Positions 40,101-52,840 of a stretch of 64,000 nt of DNA are shown in pieces. The translations under genes and the position numbers were made by a program. Numbering within the stretch: position 1 is the stretch's first letter; each line of letters opens with the position of its first letter. Below the pieces are notes generated by a model that did not search any database, had not been told where the DNA came from, and worked only from the letters and a program-made list of their open reading frames with translations. Source of the stretch: Stereocaulon alpinum (Eukaryota; Ascomycota; Lecanoromycetes; Lecanorales; Stereocaulaceae); contig JAEUBA010000080.1 of assembly GCA_018257865.1 (NCBI GenBank), forward strand, positions 62,001 through 126,000, in the 5' to 3' direction.

Positions 40101-43100
40101 GGGGGACGATGATCCAATTGCAATCGCTTCGCCACTGTTGGGTTCATTAGCGGCAGAGGCAAGAGAGCTTTGTCACGCCGTGACTGGTAATATTGGGAGA
40201 CTTTAACCGAGCCGCCGCCGCAGAGTGCCAGTGAATGATTGAGCTTGTGATGTGTTGTTGCTGCATTTGCTGCATCGCGCCCGCTCACGATTCGAAGCAC
40301 TTATCGTGTCATATTAGCATTGACAGATAAGAAGAATGTATTGGAGCTGCTTGCACCGTAAGAGCAACAGGTGGCAGGACCTGAGTGCAGGTGTGAAGCG
40401 AAGTGCGGAGCAAGAATTGAAAGAGCTCAGAGCTCCAAATAATAATAAACCCCTTAGAATTGGCTTCGAATTTGGCTCTCGGATCCTTAGATTAGGCCCG
40501 TTTCGCTCATCTCCGCCTCAAAGCTTCTGCTGATCTTCAGGGTACTTGTGGGGACTGATGACCGCTACTAAGCCCGTATCGAGCTTAGAATGCCCCCAAA
40601 TTGCCCCCAAGGGGCCAAGGGGTCTCATGGGCTAGGCTCGGCACCTTCTCGGACGCGGGGTCTAGGCTGGCCCTAGAGGTTTCTTCGCAAATCATGCACG
40701 TGCTTAAAGACGTCTAGGTACCTTTATGGCGTTGTCGAGGAACCATCGGGTCCAGGCTAGCGGTGCTCACTCCGTGACTTTGGCGCTGACTGTAGGGAGT
40801 AGGTTCCCTAGGTAGCTAGTGAATGGCCTAACACTCATAATACCACTCTTCGATGGAACCTAGATGGTACCTGCACTATGAAACCTCATCATTCTGGGTC
40901 TAGGTCGTTGTTCGGTAAATAAGTGGCCACGCAGCAGACAGGCTTTCGGCCAATTACGTTGCAAGAGGCCGATTCTCGATCTCTTCAGACCACGAGATTA
41001 CGCCGCAGAGGTGAGCATTTGAATTATCATATCATCCCTCGGCTTGTTAATGCTCGTGTTCGCTAATTGAGTGGGAGGCCTGAGTGTGGGTCAGGCCATC
41101 ATTATTGGAGCCCGTAATCATCGCGTTCGCCCCAAAAGCCTTACGCAGAGGACTCGTCTGTGCTAAGCTGTGGCGTATCTACTGAGTACAAATCGTCGCT
41201 GATCACTGCAAGCCGACCCAGCCTATAAATGCTTCAAGATATCACGCACTTGAGGTCTACGTTACGAGAGTGCCGGACCACGTGTCGCTGTTAAAGACAT
41301 AGGTCATCAACTCTTACAGAGAGAATGCATCGTACTATTAGACGCTCACATGTGAGACGCCTTGCGAACTAGCGTGTCAAGCCGCAACATATGTACTATA
41401 GACAGGATGGCGAGATCCTGTTGCATGCAGGGCTTCAACTCTGCAGAAGAGAAAAAAAAAGGAAAACCAAGACGCAGAATGAGCAAATACTCAGTAGCTT
41501 GAGAGTGAATCGATCACTCGTTCCTCGAACCTTTAGTCCCATGCTCTACCATCACAAAGCTTGGGAGTGCTGTCATGGAGAATCGAACTGACATCCCTGC
41601 TATGGCAAGGCAATGTCCGACTAACCCGACACGGTTACTTGCTGTTGCAATGTGACTTTATCTCACGTAAGACAGTGGTCGACCCTTACGCCTACCGAGT
41701 GATTGGAAATGGCATGAAGATGTGGGTGCTGGGTCGTAAGTCACTTACGGCATTGAATACTTTTTAGGCCCATCCTACTGATTTGGGCACGCTAGTTCGT
41801 ATCAAGAGGTGAAATGTTTGAAGTAGGCCACACAGAGGCATGATAAGGCAGATTGAGAGACTAGAGGATGCTTAAGGTAGGCTTCAGCAGAACTGAAGGT
41901 CTGCCACAAAGGACTCAAGTCGAAGCAGGTGGCCGCTGTATAGCTCTCAGCATTTCTTGCAGTGTTGCGAACACCATATCAGTCTAAGCACCTTCAACCT
42001 TCAAGCTGAGCCAGGCAATGTCACTAAGTCTGAGTCCTAGTTTTGATAGGCACATGCTCACCCAAGTCGAGTTTCGAAGCTCTGAGGTCAATCCATCTTC
42101 GACTTGCGTCTGCTCAACACTTTTTTCGAAGTAGATTTTCAACAATGTCAATTACTAGGCTGTTTATGTCGATACTGAAGGTCGGCGTCTGTATTGTATC
42201 ATGACAGCGTAATGTGCATGGTGTAAAACCGTCGGTCAGTTGGCGACTTTACTCAACGGCCCCTCGTAGGGCTGAAGCACCGCAGCCCCTAGATAAGGTT
42301 CTTGACCTCGCGCTTCAAGCGGAAGGGCCCCAATTCCTGGGGAGGGATGCCAGTGCCTAGGAGACCAGCTAGGGCACTCTCTATGGGCTCACTGGGGTCC
42401 GCCCTACGAATTGCCAGTGAATCCTTGTCGATCCGAACGCCAAGGAAAATCAGTGCGGCTTAAGAAAGATCTTAAGAGGTGACAGGCACATCCGCAGCTG
42501 CCATTCAGTCGCCGATAACATCCACATGACATGATAGACTGTTTTCAGTTCTGCTCCACTCATAAGATGATGTTGACACAACCCGAAAAGCCTGCTTTGT
42601 TCTGCGAGAAGCAACGCGATGAATGGGGACCCAGATCACTGGACTGAAACTACCACCCTTCTCAGAGAACGACTGACCGCATGTACCACTACCAGCCTTC
42701 CAAGCTTGATCAACTGTCAATGACGAGCCTCGAGGTCCTCCTTCATGGTATTGGTTGTAAGCAAGGACGCTGAAGCTGCAGCACTCACGAGACACCCAGA
42801 ACTGGAACAGACTCTACGACGAAAGTCGAAGACAACAATAACCACTTCCCCATTGATTCGCAGTAACGGGAGATAAACTAAGGGCTGTTCGGACCGCCAG
42901 AAGAGCTGCGGGGCAAGCGACATCCAGTTTGCCTCGTCTTACGTATGGACACGATGAGAAGAAGCGAGGCTAGGTTTAGGCACGCGGAAGAGAAGGGCAA
43001 AAGAGGCATGGCTCCATGGGCTTGACGATAGCTCCGATTACATTGAGATAATATGCTGGATTCCGCAGAAGAAACGTCGTCGGAATAGAGGCCACGTGGA

Positions 43101-44068
43101 AGGATCAATGCCCACGCCCACCCCCCTCCCCAGCGGCATCACTACCGACGATACGATCGGGACCGAAAGTGGCTACGAAGAGGACACCTCTGCATGGATT
43201 TGCGAATTTGGGAAGTCACATTCAGAATGAGAGCGAGAGCAAAACGAAGGAGGATGCTGAGATCAGCGAAAGCGCCACAAACTCATCAACCAGTGCGACG
43301 AAGATACCATGAACAAAGGTATTGATGCTGGTCAAGAGCTATCAGCATTCTACCCCTGAATAAACTGGTCGTTGCCAACTTGCCAGAAGATCTTTGAGAT
43401 CACCTTTCAGAGTCAACAAATATTAGGAGATGGTGATGCGGAGTACCAGCCAAGTGATCATCGCTATATGTGAAAGTAAGGATGAAATGATAGGGGTGCG
43501 CAACAGGCGGTCATCTACAAAGGGGCATCTCATCAGTCTCCACCAGCTGGCAGATGGATATGGCAGGTGGTCAGCTCAGGCCACGGCTTGTGGTACCACG
43601 AACAGCGCAAGATTCTGCGCGATGTATTGGTATCCGTAAGATCCCTGCTGCTCGTCCAGCACGGACTGCATAGCCCTCCGACAGATCAATTCCTCTTTCT
43701 CGATTGGCGCGGTGAGTTCGCCTCCAACCACCAACCGCCATCTTTGCGGCTCTCAACATCGCATTCGGAACACGCTACCAATGACTAAGGCATCCCTACC
43801 TCACTCAGCCTCAACATGGGATTCTTTGGGAAATATCTCACATGCCAATGCTGTCATATGCCTTGCACGAATTCCGTGCTCACAATGTTGCCGCCCGAAT
43901 GAAGTTCTTGCGCATTCTGCGAATTAAATAGGACATATCCGAAACGTTGGTGGCGATTGCGCATATCTCGCATATAGAAGCATGAACTTCCCCAGACTAC
44001 CCTAGAGTAGATCGTTGTCTCTAGTAACATTGCTACGCTCTCGATTCCGAGTCTTATCAATTGCAACC
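40101..44068. other. Gene desert with coding-like fragments
   Basis: Nearly 4 kb without a gene I can build. On the minus strand at about 42290-42450 about 52 codons are open (IFLGVRIDKDSLAIRRAD onwards) and look protein-like, but no partner exon or family is recognised. A 40-codon plus-strand frame at ~43108 (TPLPSGITTDDTIGTESGYE) is similar in quality. These could be relics of decayed genes. Confidence 0.4.
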
Positions 44069-44901
44069 ATGATTTTTGCCTCAGTATCCATCATTCTAGT
44101 TCTTCTGCACGTGACCTCTGGCGCAAGCACAAGACTTCCAAGGGCCTTGTCGGGATCAACAGCACCACAACCTGAGTTTGCGTGTACTAATGATTACGAC
44201 TGGATCGGCGATGAATACAATCACGAGCATTGCCAGGCTGCACTGCAGCGGCTTTATAACGTAGACGTCGCCCGGTATGGTGGCCTAGAATACGAATTCC
44301 TTCCACCAGGGGCTGAGAATCAAACTGCTAAACCCCCAATGCAGACTCCACGAAGGTACACTGTTGGTAAGGGAAGTCTTGAGTCCTCAACGGGCTCAGT
44401 CACTGATAATAAGACATCAAGGTCAATGTACTCTCGCAATCGTGATGATGACCTTCTTTCCAGAGGGTGCATTGCCTGGCGAAGATCCTTCGGGCCAATA
44501 CTCCTACAGGGATACAGAAGTGACCTCCTTCGAAGACCTGTGGCTCGCTGCTGGTCGCGTTGAAGTGAACTGTATCGGTCAGAGAGCATCGAGCCGTATG
44601 CTAGGATGGGCCCCGGCAGGTGAATATAATCCTGCAGAAGCGACTTCGCATGATCCAGTTTCTTGGAACCTCACATCCTACTCCTCAGCAATATCGGCTG
44701 ATAACAGCTCGAACAGGACCCAGCTACTCTATCGGTGTTTTTGTATGGAGCACCAATTCATACCAGAATCGCAGAGTCGGTCCAAGCACCCCACCAGGAC
44801 ACCTGGCTATACCAGAGCCGTCGAACACCACGAGCTCGCTGCACGCCCAAACTCAGCCTGATACCCAGTTGACAAAAGCACATTTGACAGCAACTTCATA
44901 A
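44069..44901 (+). CDS. Small secreted protein of fungal conserved-hypothetical type
   Basis: Three exons (44069-44366, 44422-44619, 44717-44901) give 226 residues. ATG 44069 starts a clear signal peptide (MIFASVSIILVLLHVTSGA); the frame upstream is open only with non-ATG codons. The mature protein has conserved-looking blocks CTNDYDWIGDEYNHEHCQAAL, GQCTLAIVMMTFFPEGALPG (each split by <=1 residue here), FEDLWLAAGRVEVNC and YSIGVFVWSTNS. I recall this layout from secreted hypothetical proteins of Pezizomycotina; no catalytic motif is visible. Three to four Cys could form disulfides. Extracellular location is likely; function unknown. Confidence 0.75.
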
Positions 44902-46702
44902 GATGAGCCACCCTCGACTAGGGTCTCAGAGGTGGCCAAATAGAGGTCCAAGGTATATATTGAATAGTATATGAGCCCGACTGATCCTGAGCTAAACTCA
45001 TTGTGGCTCCAGTGCTAAAAGGTACGTGCCCGGCTTATCTCAAGAGGTGGGATATTGTCTGTTCGAATTGCAGATCATGTAAGGGGTTTGAGACTTCCAG
45101 AGTGGGTGTAAGGAAGCCTTTGTCTATCTTTCGCAGTCGATCTAGCTCTTCAAAGATCGAATAGCTAGCCTGCAGATTTTTATTGCTGTTGTGCTTGCCG
45201 GACAAGAAGTGCATGATCAGAGCCGACAGTAGAAACGTGACGAATGGTGCAAGATACAGGTGGCGAGCCTAGTGTGTCTACAAGTCAGTAGGAGAAAAGC
45301 ATTGATTGATAGGTCACTGCTTGGACAATGTCTTGGGGGCTAGGCGAACAACATAGCGCTAGGTCGACAGCTGCTGAAGAACCCTAGACGATCTCTTGTA
45401 TACGGTAGCTGCTTCTTGCATTCAGCAATTGAAGTCCTACATTGGAATCGTTACATCACCAAGCTTCGACTACTCAAATTCATTAACAATGACGGCGCTG
45501 CTGAATTGCCCGGCAGGCCGACCTGCTGAGCTCATGGCTAATTTGAAGCGCTCACTCGACTCTGGCTTACTCTCAAAATAGGTCGAAGTGTGTCTGGTCT
45601 TTCCCAAGGGCTGGTTCAACGCCTGTCGTAGTAGGCTCTTGTCTCTGGCTTTGATGAGCTTCAAGCCCCTTGGTGTATATGACAGCCTGAGCGCTTGTTG
45701 GCAACACCCCCTGTTTGGTGTAGAGCGAGAGAGACGTCTCACACAGCAGGACCACATTCTCACAATCTTATTAGATCGATGCGCTGAGTGTGCCGCTTCT
45801 ATGGCTACGAAGGCCGGAATGTCAAAATGCCCAAATGTCCTGAATATGTCTTCTTCATGACGCTATCCGTCATCGAATATTGCGTGGTAGGTCTTGAGCG
45901 AGCTCCATATTGCTAACGTGTCTCCAGGCGCTGTCAACGTGAAAACGCCTCAGTCAGAAAACCTACGTATAGGAAAGGGTTTCTCTGTATGAATACTTGT
46001 GCAGTTGCACACTTGTTTACGAAGACGAATTTCATCAAAATCATCGTGCCAAGCACTCTGATGCGCCGTGGATGTGCCACGATCAAACAGTGGCTAAGAT
46101 GCAGTCGGCACAGTGGCTTCGTGTACTACCTCGTGACTGGAGACAAGGTTCTAAATGGGGACGGAAGAAAACAGAGCGTTAGCCTCTGTGTTTTGAGCGC
46201 AGGCTTTAAGCGCGTGGTATTCATGGATTCCTAACTCCGCTACGTGCGTTCTGATGCATTGTGGAATTACAGAGTTTTCCCTGATGGTGTCCATAACCGA
46301 GTAACACTGGTAGAAGAGTGGTTTGTAAGGGTAATACTGACGTGTTCTTGCCACTTTGCTCTAGGATCATGATCGCCACGATCGTTGTGAAAAACCATGC
46401 TCTAGGGAGGGATATTCGCTGCAAGGTGCAATCAATAATTTGTGTTACGCCCGCCTCTATTATTGTTAATGAAGCTTTTTAGCCACACAGAGAGGTGAAT
46501 CTCTTCAAGGGTACCCCATGGCACAGAGTAATATGGTTTCAGAGTGCTATCTTGTACCCCTTGAACAGCCACGAGTATGGGCTCGTGACATTTTATCTCT
46601 CCTTTATCAGTGTTGATAGAACTCGCTTGGAAAACCTAGCTACATCACATCTCCTTCTATATCATTACTCCTTGGACTTCGTCACAATCCACACTCGAAG
46701 AG
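44902..46702. other. Intergenic, no gene recognised
   Basis: Frames are short. A plus-strand stretch of ~60 codons ending at 46182 (CHDQTVAKMQSAQWLRV) looks coding-like but cannot be extended by splice sites. Confidence 0.4.
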
Positions 46703-47789
46703 ATGGACCAAACAATAGCTGTACTAGGAGCAACTGGTACACAGGGCGGCTCAGTCGTAAGGGCAATGTTAGAAGATGAGTCCTGGCAAGTTCGTGGGAT
46801 AACACGAGATCTTTCGAAAGATTCTGCGAAAGCCTTGACGTCTCAAGGGGTAGAAATGGTGGCTGCTGACATCAACGACGAGGAATCACTGATGAAGGCG
46901 TTTAAGGTAAGATAACCTTGAATTTAGTACAGTACATATTGAGGATATCTCTGAGGACGATTGATTAGGGAGTCCAAGCCATTTTCGCAGTCACGAACTT
47001 CTGGGAGCATCTTGCGATGGGTCAAGGAATCCTTCAAGCACAACAGACGGAAATTGAGCAAGGCATTAAGATAGCGAATGCGGCCTCCAGGACGACCAGT
47101 CTCGAACACTTTATCTGGAGCTCCTTGCCCAGTGCAGACGAGACTTCCAGCGGGAAGTTCAAGGTGCCTCACTGCGACTCGAAAGCAGTTGTCGACGAAT
47201 ATATTCATTCGAAGTTGCCGGAGTTGGCGCAGAAGACGACATTTCTCTGGGTCGGCTACTACGCATCGAATATTGCGTTTGGCCCCTTCACTAAGCTCAC
47301 TTTGCATGTCAGTCTAGAAGTTCCCGACAAGCGTATGAATGTACGTCGCTGATAGCAGGCCAGGCCCCCTCAGCAAAGTACATCTGGATCCAACCCTCGA
47401 CCGCTGAGGCACTTATCCCAATGGCAGGCGATGTAAGCGTCAACATCGGGGTCTATGCTTGTGCGATCCTCGCCAACCCAGAAATCACGCTGCCCGCTAA
47501 GTATACGCTGATTCAGACGGAGACAGTGAGCCATGAAGGCGTCGTGAAGGCATGGAGCCAAGTCACTGGCAAGAAAGCCGAGTATGTTCAGGCGTCGATG
47601 TCTCTGTTTGCGAAGCTATTCGGCAATATGGGAAGGGAGTTGGCCCATCAATGCATGTGGTTTGAGGACGTGCAAGGTTGGGGAGCTTTGCGCAAGGGAC
47701 TGTTGACTGCGAAGGATCTGGGCATTGATGAGGACAAGCTCGTGGGGCTGAAAGGGTGTTTAGAGAGGTTGAAAGCACATCTTTCGTAA
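46703..47789 (+). CDS. NmrA-like NAD(P)-binding protein
   Basis: Exons 46703-46906, 46969-47307 and 47364-47789 join to 322 residues, typical for NmrA-like proteins. The Rossmann motif is at the very start (IAVLGATGTQGGSVVRAM), then VRGITRDLSKDSAKAL, MVAADINDEESL, FAVTNFWEH and HFIWSSLPSADE; this is the atypical-SDR NmrA/HSCARG group, which binds NAD(P) and usually acts as a redox-sensing regulator rather than an enzyme. The last intron (47308-47363) has a weak GTCAGT donor and an alternative 26-nt intron is too short, so residues near 181 are uncertain. TATA-like and CT-rich sequence precedes the start. Confidence 0.85.
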
Positions 47790-49889
47790 AGTATGAAGAG
47801 TCGAGACTTTAGTGATTAGTTGTACAAGGGACAAATGTCAATAGAAAATGTATGCCTGGCTCGATCATGGGGCGGTGCTGTAGACTCAGACTCCTACAAT
47901 AGCTTATCAAGGTTGTACAGGACTCTGATCACCTCATCGGCTGTTGGATCATGTGGTATCTTCGTCCATGCTCGACAGCTTCTGTGTCTGCTGTCCGAAC
48001 GTGGTACTCAGCTCCTAACGGAGTCTTGGCGCTTAATACCAAGCCGCTAGTTCGGCTCTCTTGCAGCTCCAAGCCCGCCGTAGTTGTGACCATCTTCTAC
48101 ATTCTGACCTGTTGGGAATTGCAAAGCTGGAGCTGTATTCGGCTTCAACGTCGTTGCAGTCTTTGCGATGGTAAGTAACCTGTGCGATTAGCTCACTCAT
48201 ACACCCACAAGCCTTGATGACTTCGATGGGAGGGAAGTTAAAGGCGGACTTACAGACCTGCCTTGGAAGATTACCTCCTAACACCACCTGATCCAGAGCT
48301 CGAAGCATTCCTCCCTACCGTGACTACGTCGAGTGACTACTTTCGCAGCCCTCCCACACCCACGGCCCGATCGTTTCCATCCTCAGCCATTGGTCACGTC
48401 CTGCGAGCCCGCCTGCAATGGATGCACCTATAAGCCCGGAATACTACACATTGGTCAATAGATTGGGCTAATGACTTCCCGAATCTGAAAACACTACATC
48501 ACGGGGGTCCGATCAATCGGTTCGCATCCTTACTGCCTTGCTCCGCACGTCCACGGTCCGGTGTGTTATCCGAATCACCGTGCGGATCGAATTGGCTCAG
48601 AATAAATCCTCAGACTACCGGCTAACGAGCTTACCTGTAAACTATATGATTAGCTGTGGTTGAAAGTCGGAGAGTGCTGCCTGTTTCGAACTTCCACTGA
48701 GTCATCGTTCACTGCTATACCTCTACATTGCTTTTGCTTGATGACTTCAGGGCCTGCCCTCAGATTCTACTGGGACAAGCTGAGAACCAAAGAAATCCTG
48801 CCTTGGCTTCTTATTCTTCGTCGGCTCAATTCTTGCGGCGGTTCCGCTATACGAAATGCGGTCGAGAGACGAGCTGACTCGGGCATCATGCGGGCTTCCC
48901 TCAGCACCTACAGTTGGATCACAATTGACATGGTCGTTTTGATTGATGCATCCCTCCCAAGTCCTCAACGTGGCCGTACCCGAAGGCTGGCGCAAGCCCA
49001 GCTTGATCAAACCATGGCGATATATCAATGAGCTGACAAAGAGCTACCACAGCAGCCATCCAAGAAGTGAGACTCGAGACGAATGAATTGACTTGATAGT
49101 TGGCAAGGTATGGGTTGGAGGGAATAAGACGTTTATGGATCTGGAGAAGAGCTTGGTCTACAAGAAGATGGGCTAAGGGCTGGAACGATCATACGATAAG
49201 TGCAGCGTCAGTCAGCCTGGGCTTACGTGGGCTATGCGTCGCCCGGCTTTGCTTGAGGAGTAGAAGCATCCGCGATCTAGGGCCATTTGACACAGATGAT
49301 AACATACATAAGCGGCAGTAGGGAGTTTCGCTCAGAATTGTTTGCATTGCACAGAGTGTCAAAGCATTGTATGTACTCCATAGTGATCCATCAAATGTGT
49401 ATACGTTGCAAGAAGGTGGGCGGGCATCTACGGAGGGCTTTCGTGACGCATGATTACAGACCAAGTTGGTGTCATAGGACATGATAGGGACTACTAATTC
49501 TTGATGGAGGCCCGAGGATGTCCGGTGGCTCTCGGGATTAGCTGACTCTTTAGCGGTAGTGTTCAGCATTGGCGGACCAACTACAATTATACTAATAGAT
49601 ATACTAGCTAGTTTTGGACCATATACACAATGCGCTAGACGGCGCTATACACTTGGTAGATCCTCTGAACGACCCCTAGGGCCCTTGACCTCGATATGCT
49701 CGGCGCCGGTCATGCTGGCGTGCTGAGAAAAGGATGTTGTGACTACAATCTCAACTAAAAGAGTGACACGCAATGATAATCAGAATATAATTTCGGGAGT
49801 AGCACTGAGACATTCGCGGCATCCACCTCGCATCTTCTGCTAGACTTCCATCGAAATTCTCAAGGGTATATTAATCTTTGACTCGCCCA
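47790..49889. other. Intergenic, no gene recognised
   Basis: About 2.1 kb with only short frames on both strands and no recognised element. Confidence 0.45.
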
Positions 49890-51181
49890 ATGACCCCGAA
49901 GTCTCTGAGAATTGCGTTCGTGTACGATGATGACTCGTCATGGCAGGGAATCGATTTTTCCGAAGCAGACAATGGGGACAAAGGTGATCCTCACAGCATC
50001 CTTGGTATAGTCCCTGCCCTCAAGGCGCTAGGGCACAACGTCTTGCAGATCGACGGTATCAAGAACCTTGTCAAGCACTTGGCGAGCGACGGGTACAATG
50101 AGTGGGACCTGGTTTTCAATGTAGCCGGGGGAACGCATGGCCTAGGGAGGGAAGCACAAGTTCCGTCGTTACTGGAGGCTTATGATATTCCTTTCACTTT
50201 TGCGGCTGCTGCTACGAGTGCTTTGTGCATGGATAAAGGCAGGACGAAGGTGAGAGTAGCTTTGTCTCGAGCATCATCTTTACCTTACTGACTCCGCACG
50301 TAGATGATCCTCGACCATCTTGGCTTCGACACTGCGCCGTTTGCAATCGTTCCTGGTGTTCTAAAAATTGACCCTGAGTTGTCGACATTCGACAAGGTAC
50401 AGATTGCGATAAAATCCTCACGCCATGCTGCCGCTCTCCAACAATATCCTTTGTTTGCAAAACCCGTCGAAGAACATACGTCTAAGGGTATCTGCTCGAT
50501 CAGCAAGATCAAGACTCCTGAAGACCTGGCCCCGACGATTGGTAAGCTAGGAGCCATCTATGGCGGTCAAGATATTCTTCTGGAGAGTTTCTTGTCTGGG
50601 CGTGAGATCACTGTCGGCATAGTCGGCACTGCAGGAAAGTCTCGCGTCATTGGAGCCAATGAATATGTGTACAAGAGATCTGAGCGGTCAAGTGATGGCA
50701 AGGTTTCGGAATACATTGACTTTGCAACTGACAGCGTCAAGAATGCTCCTGTGGATAAGAATCCGCATCTGCAGGTGGTGACTGCCGATCTAGCCGATCC
50801 ACAAGTTGAACGTGCATGTCAGCTGGCGCTCGCAGCTTGGAAGGTGTTGGGCTGTCGTGATGCGGGGAGGGTTGATCTAAGATTCGACAGAACGGGAGAT
50901 ACGAGTGTGCCGAACATCCTAGAGGTAGGAAGTCCTGTCATCAACGGCTGCAATGTTACGCATCTGTATTGAGTATTTGTAATCTTCCGAGTCTTTCATT
51001 GACGAATCTTCTGCAACAGGTCAATCCCATCCCAGGCATCATACCAGGGTGGTCCGATCTTTGGCTCATTGCTGTCAACAACGGTATAACCTACGGCGAG
51101 CTACTGCAACAGATCATAGATAGTGCGTTGGAAAGGACTAAGACGAGTACAAGGCGTTCACCGATACTACCATACTTGTAG
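49890..51181 (+). CDS. D-alanine-D-alanine-ligase-like ATP-grasp enzyme
   Basis: Exons 49890-50249, 50304-50924 and 51020-51181 give 380 residues. The N-terminal domain starts RIAFVYDDDSS and contains DLVFNVAGGTHGLGREAQVP and LLEAYDIPFT (N-domain of Ddl enzymes), with MDKGRTK. The ATP-grasp part has PLFAKPVEEHTSKGI, LLESFLSGREITVGIVG, GCRDAGRVDLRFDRTGD and, across an intron, the metal-binding signature NILEVNPIPGIIPG. The metal-site Glu and Asn are present, so it should ligate two amino acids or similar carboxylates with ATP. Fungi lack peptidoglycan, so the substrate must differ from the bacterial one. ATG 49890 is the first ATG in frame. Confidence 0.88.
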
Positions 51182-51983
51182 ATTATAGAGCGAAGAGTGT
51201 GACCGGAAATAGAGTCCTTTGGAGGCAAGGGATGCCGGACCGATCAAACCTACATTAAAAGCAATGAACCACAATGTTGATGCGGTGAAGTTCAATGTTA
51301 ATACGAGGAGCAAAGAAGAGAATCAATGCAAAAGCTAATGAAGAAATATTACAATGATTGATTGGCCAGTGAAGCTGAGCGCTAGGCAAGTTCTACACAA
51401 ACCATTGGTGTCCTGAAAATTCCATCACTATGGAGCTTTGACTTCATAGCTATGTTGGAGGATCTCGTACGAAAGGAAATGGGACGTGGTGGAAACGGAA
51501 TATATAGGCAGGCAGGCTTGGTGGAACCTTTACAGGGTATCCTTGTTCAGAATGCATTGCTCCGATGCGTGCAACAGGTGGCGTAGTGTCACCCTCTCGA
51601 TGTCAATCTTTCTAGCCGCTGAAGTTTCTCCCACCATGGGCTGAGCTCACATTGTGAAGTAAATTTGGACAAAGCTTTGACAACTTCGGGATAAAATGCT
51701 GGCTTTCATGTCAACTGGGCGGCTCATTTTGAAAAGCTGGTCAAACCATCAGAGACCAACTATATCTCTCAATGTTTTGAATTAACCTTCGCAGGTCCGC
51801 CTTCCATCTCAGCACGCTTCGCGCGGACACCCAATCAAGCAAAGGTATACAAAAGGAGCTAGTGCCCTTTCGGTAAGAAGAATGTCGCTCTAACCACGCG
51901 CTTCCAAGCCCTCTTTCCCCGCCTCCGTTCCTGTACTGACGGCTTAATCTGCGGAGACCACGCACGAATACCTTACTTTGAGC
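51182..51983. other. Intergenic, no gene recognised
   Basis: Short frames only; presumed terminator of the ligase gene and promoter of the next. Confidence 0.5.
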
Positions 51984-52580
51984 ATGGCTACATCCTCTTT
52001 GATAAATCTTCAGCATAGCCCAGTTACCTTCTTGTCACTTCCACGGGAATTACGTGACCTGGTCTATCGAGATCACGTCATCAGCTCTCAGCCTATACAC
52101 TTCAACCGGCGCTCCGGTCCTATAGTCAACGACATAGATGATTCTTTACTCCGAATGTGGGACTCTTCAGATCAAGTTGCACGTGAAGCTTGTGAAATCT
52201 TCTACTCGCACAATACTTTTGTTATCTTCGATGGAGATCTATCGTCATTCTTTGGCGGCAATATTCGCTCTTGGACCATACATTACCCTTATGATGGCTC
52301 GAGGAGGATGCATGCTCCAAAGTGGAACTTGAATACCGCCCTTGCCAAGGTCGAAATCTTTCAAGAGCTGACCGCGTTCACGGACTATCAAGAGCTTAGC
52401 GACGGACTCTACTTCCTCTTGACGTGCCCACGGCTACAAAGTGTGGTCATTGATACTCGCCGAGGATTCTGGCGGAAGTTGGACGAGAAATCAAAGATGG
52501 TCATTGATGAACTCTCAAGGAGACTTGACGGAGGTCTGAAAGTGCACATGGAGGGGAGCGGGTATGGAGGCGCATGTTAA
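51984..52580 (+). CDS. F-box/2EXR-like hypothetical protein
   Basis: Single-exon frame of 198 residues from the first ATG at 51984. The N-terminus VTFLSLPRELRDLVYRDHVI is the start typical of small Dothideomycete F-box-like or 2EXR-like proteins, followed by SSDQVAREACEIFYSHNTF and a C-terminal region with CPRLQSVVIDTRRGFWRKL. No signal peptide. These proteins belong to large, fast-evolving families with no defined biochemistry; function not assignable. Confidence 0.65.
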   Translation: MATSSLINLQHSPVTFLSLPRELRDLVYRDHVISSQPIHFNRRSGPIVNDIDDSLLRMWDSSDQVAREACEIFYSHNTFVIFDGDLSSFFGGNIRSWTIHYPYDGSRRMHAPKWNLNTALAKVEIFQELTAFTDYQELSDGLYFLLTCPRLQSVVIDTRRGFWRKLDEKSKMVIDELSRRLDGGLKVHMEGSGYGGAC

Positions 52581-52840
52581 GGTTTGGATATTTGGACACT
52601 TGGCATAGGGGAAGGCAGTCTTGTCAACTTGGAGATGAAAGTCCTATACTGGGTCGAAGATCTCTTATTAATTGGTATCAAGACGCCCAAGGTATGTCCA
52701 GATGCTAGTCCGGTCCCTTAGCGCCTTCGAGGCTTACCGTCCCTGCATCTGCCACTCTAATACACGACGGATAGCAGTACAATATACAGCAAGAATCTTT
52801 AGTCGCGTTTGATGTTCTCCCGAGACCTATCTCCCGCGCT

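Noticed and set aside
41535..41640. tRNA-Gly-like segment on the minus strand with TTGCCAT anticodon-loop look-alike
   Set aside because: Anticodon stem pairs in four of five positions, but T-stem and acceptor stem do not pair; at best a degenerate tRNA copy.
47334..47359. Intron with GTATGA donor in the NmrA-like gene
   Set aside because: It would be only 26 nt, too short for splicing; the 56-nt alternative was used.
46703..47789. Reading the NmrA-like gene as a plain isoflavone-reductase enzyme
   Set aside because: The sequence fits the NmrA/HSCARG regulator group better and no catalytic Lys/Tyr pattern was evident.
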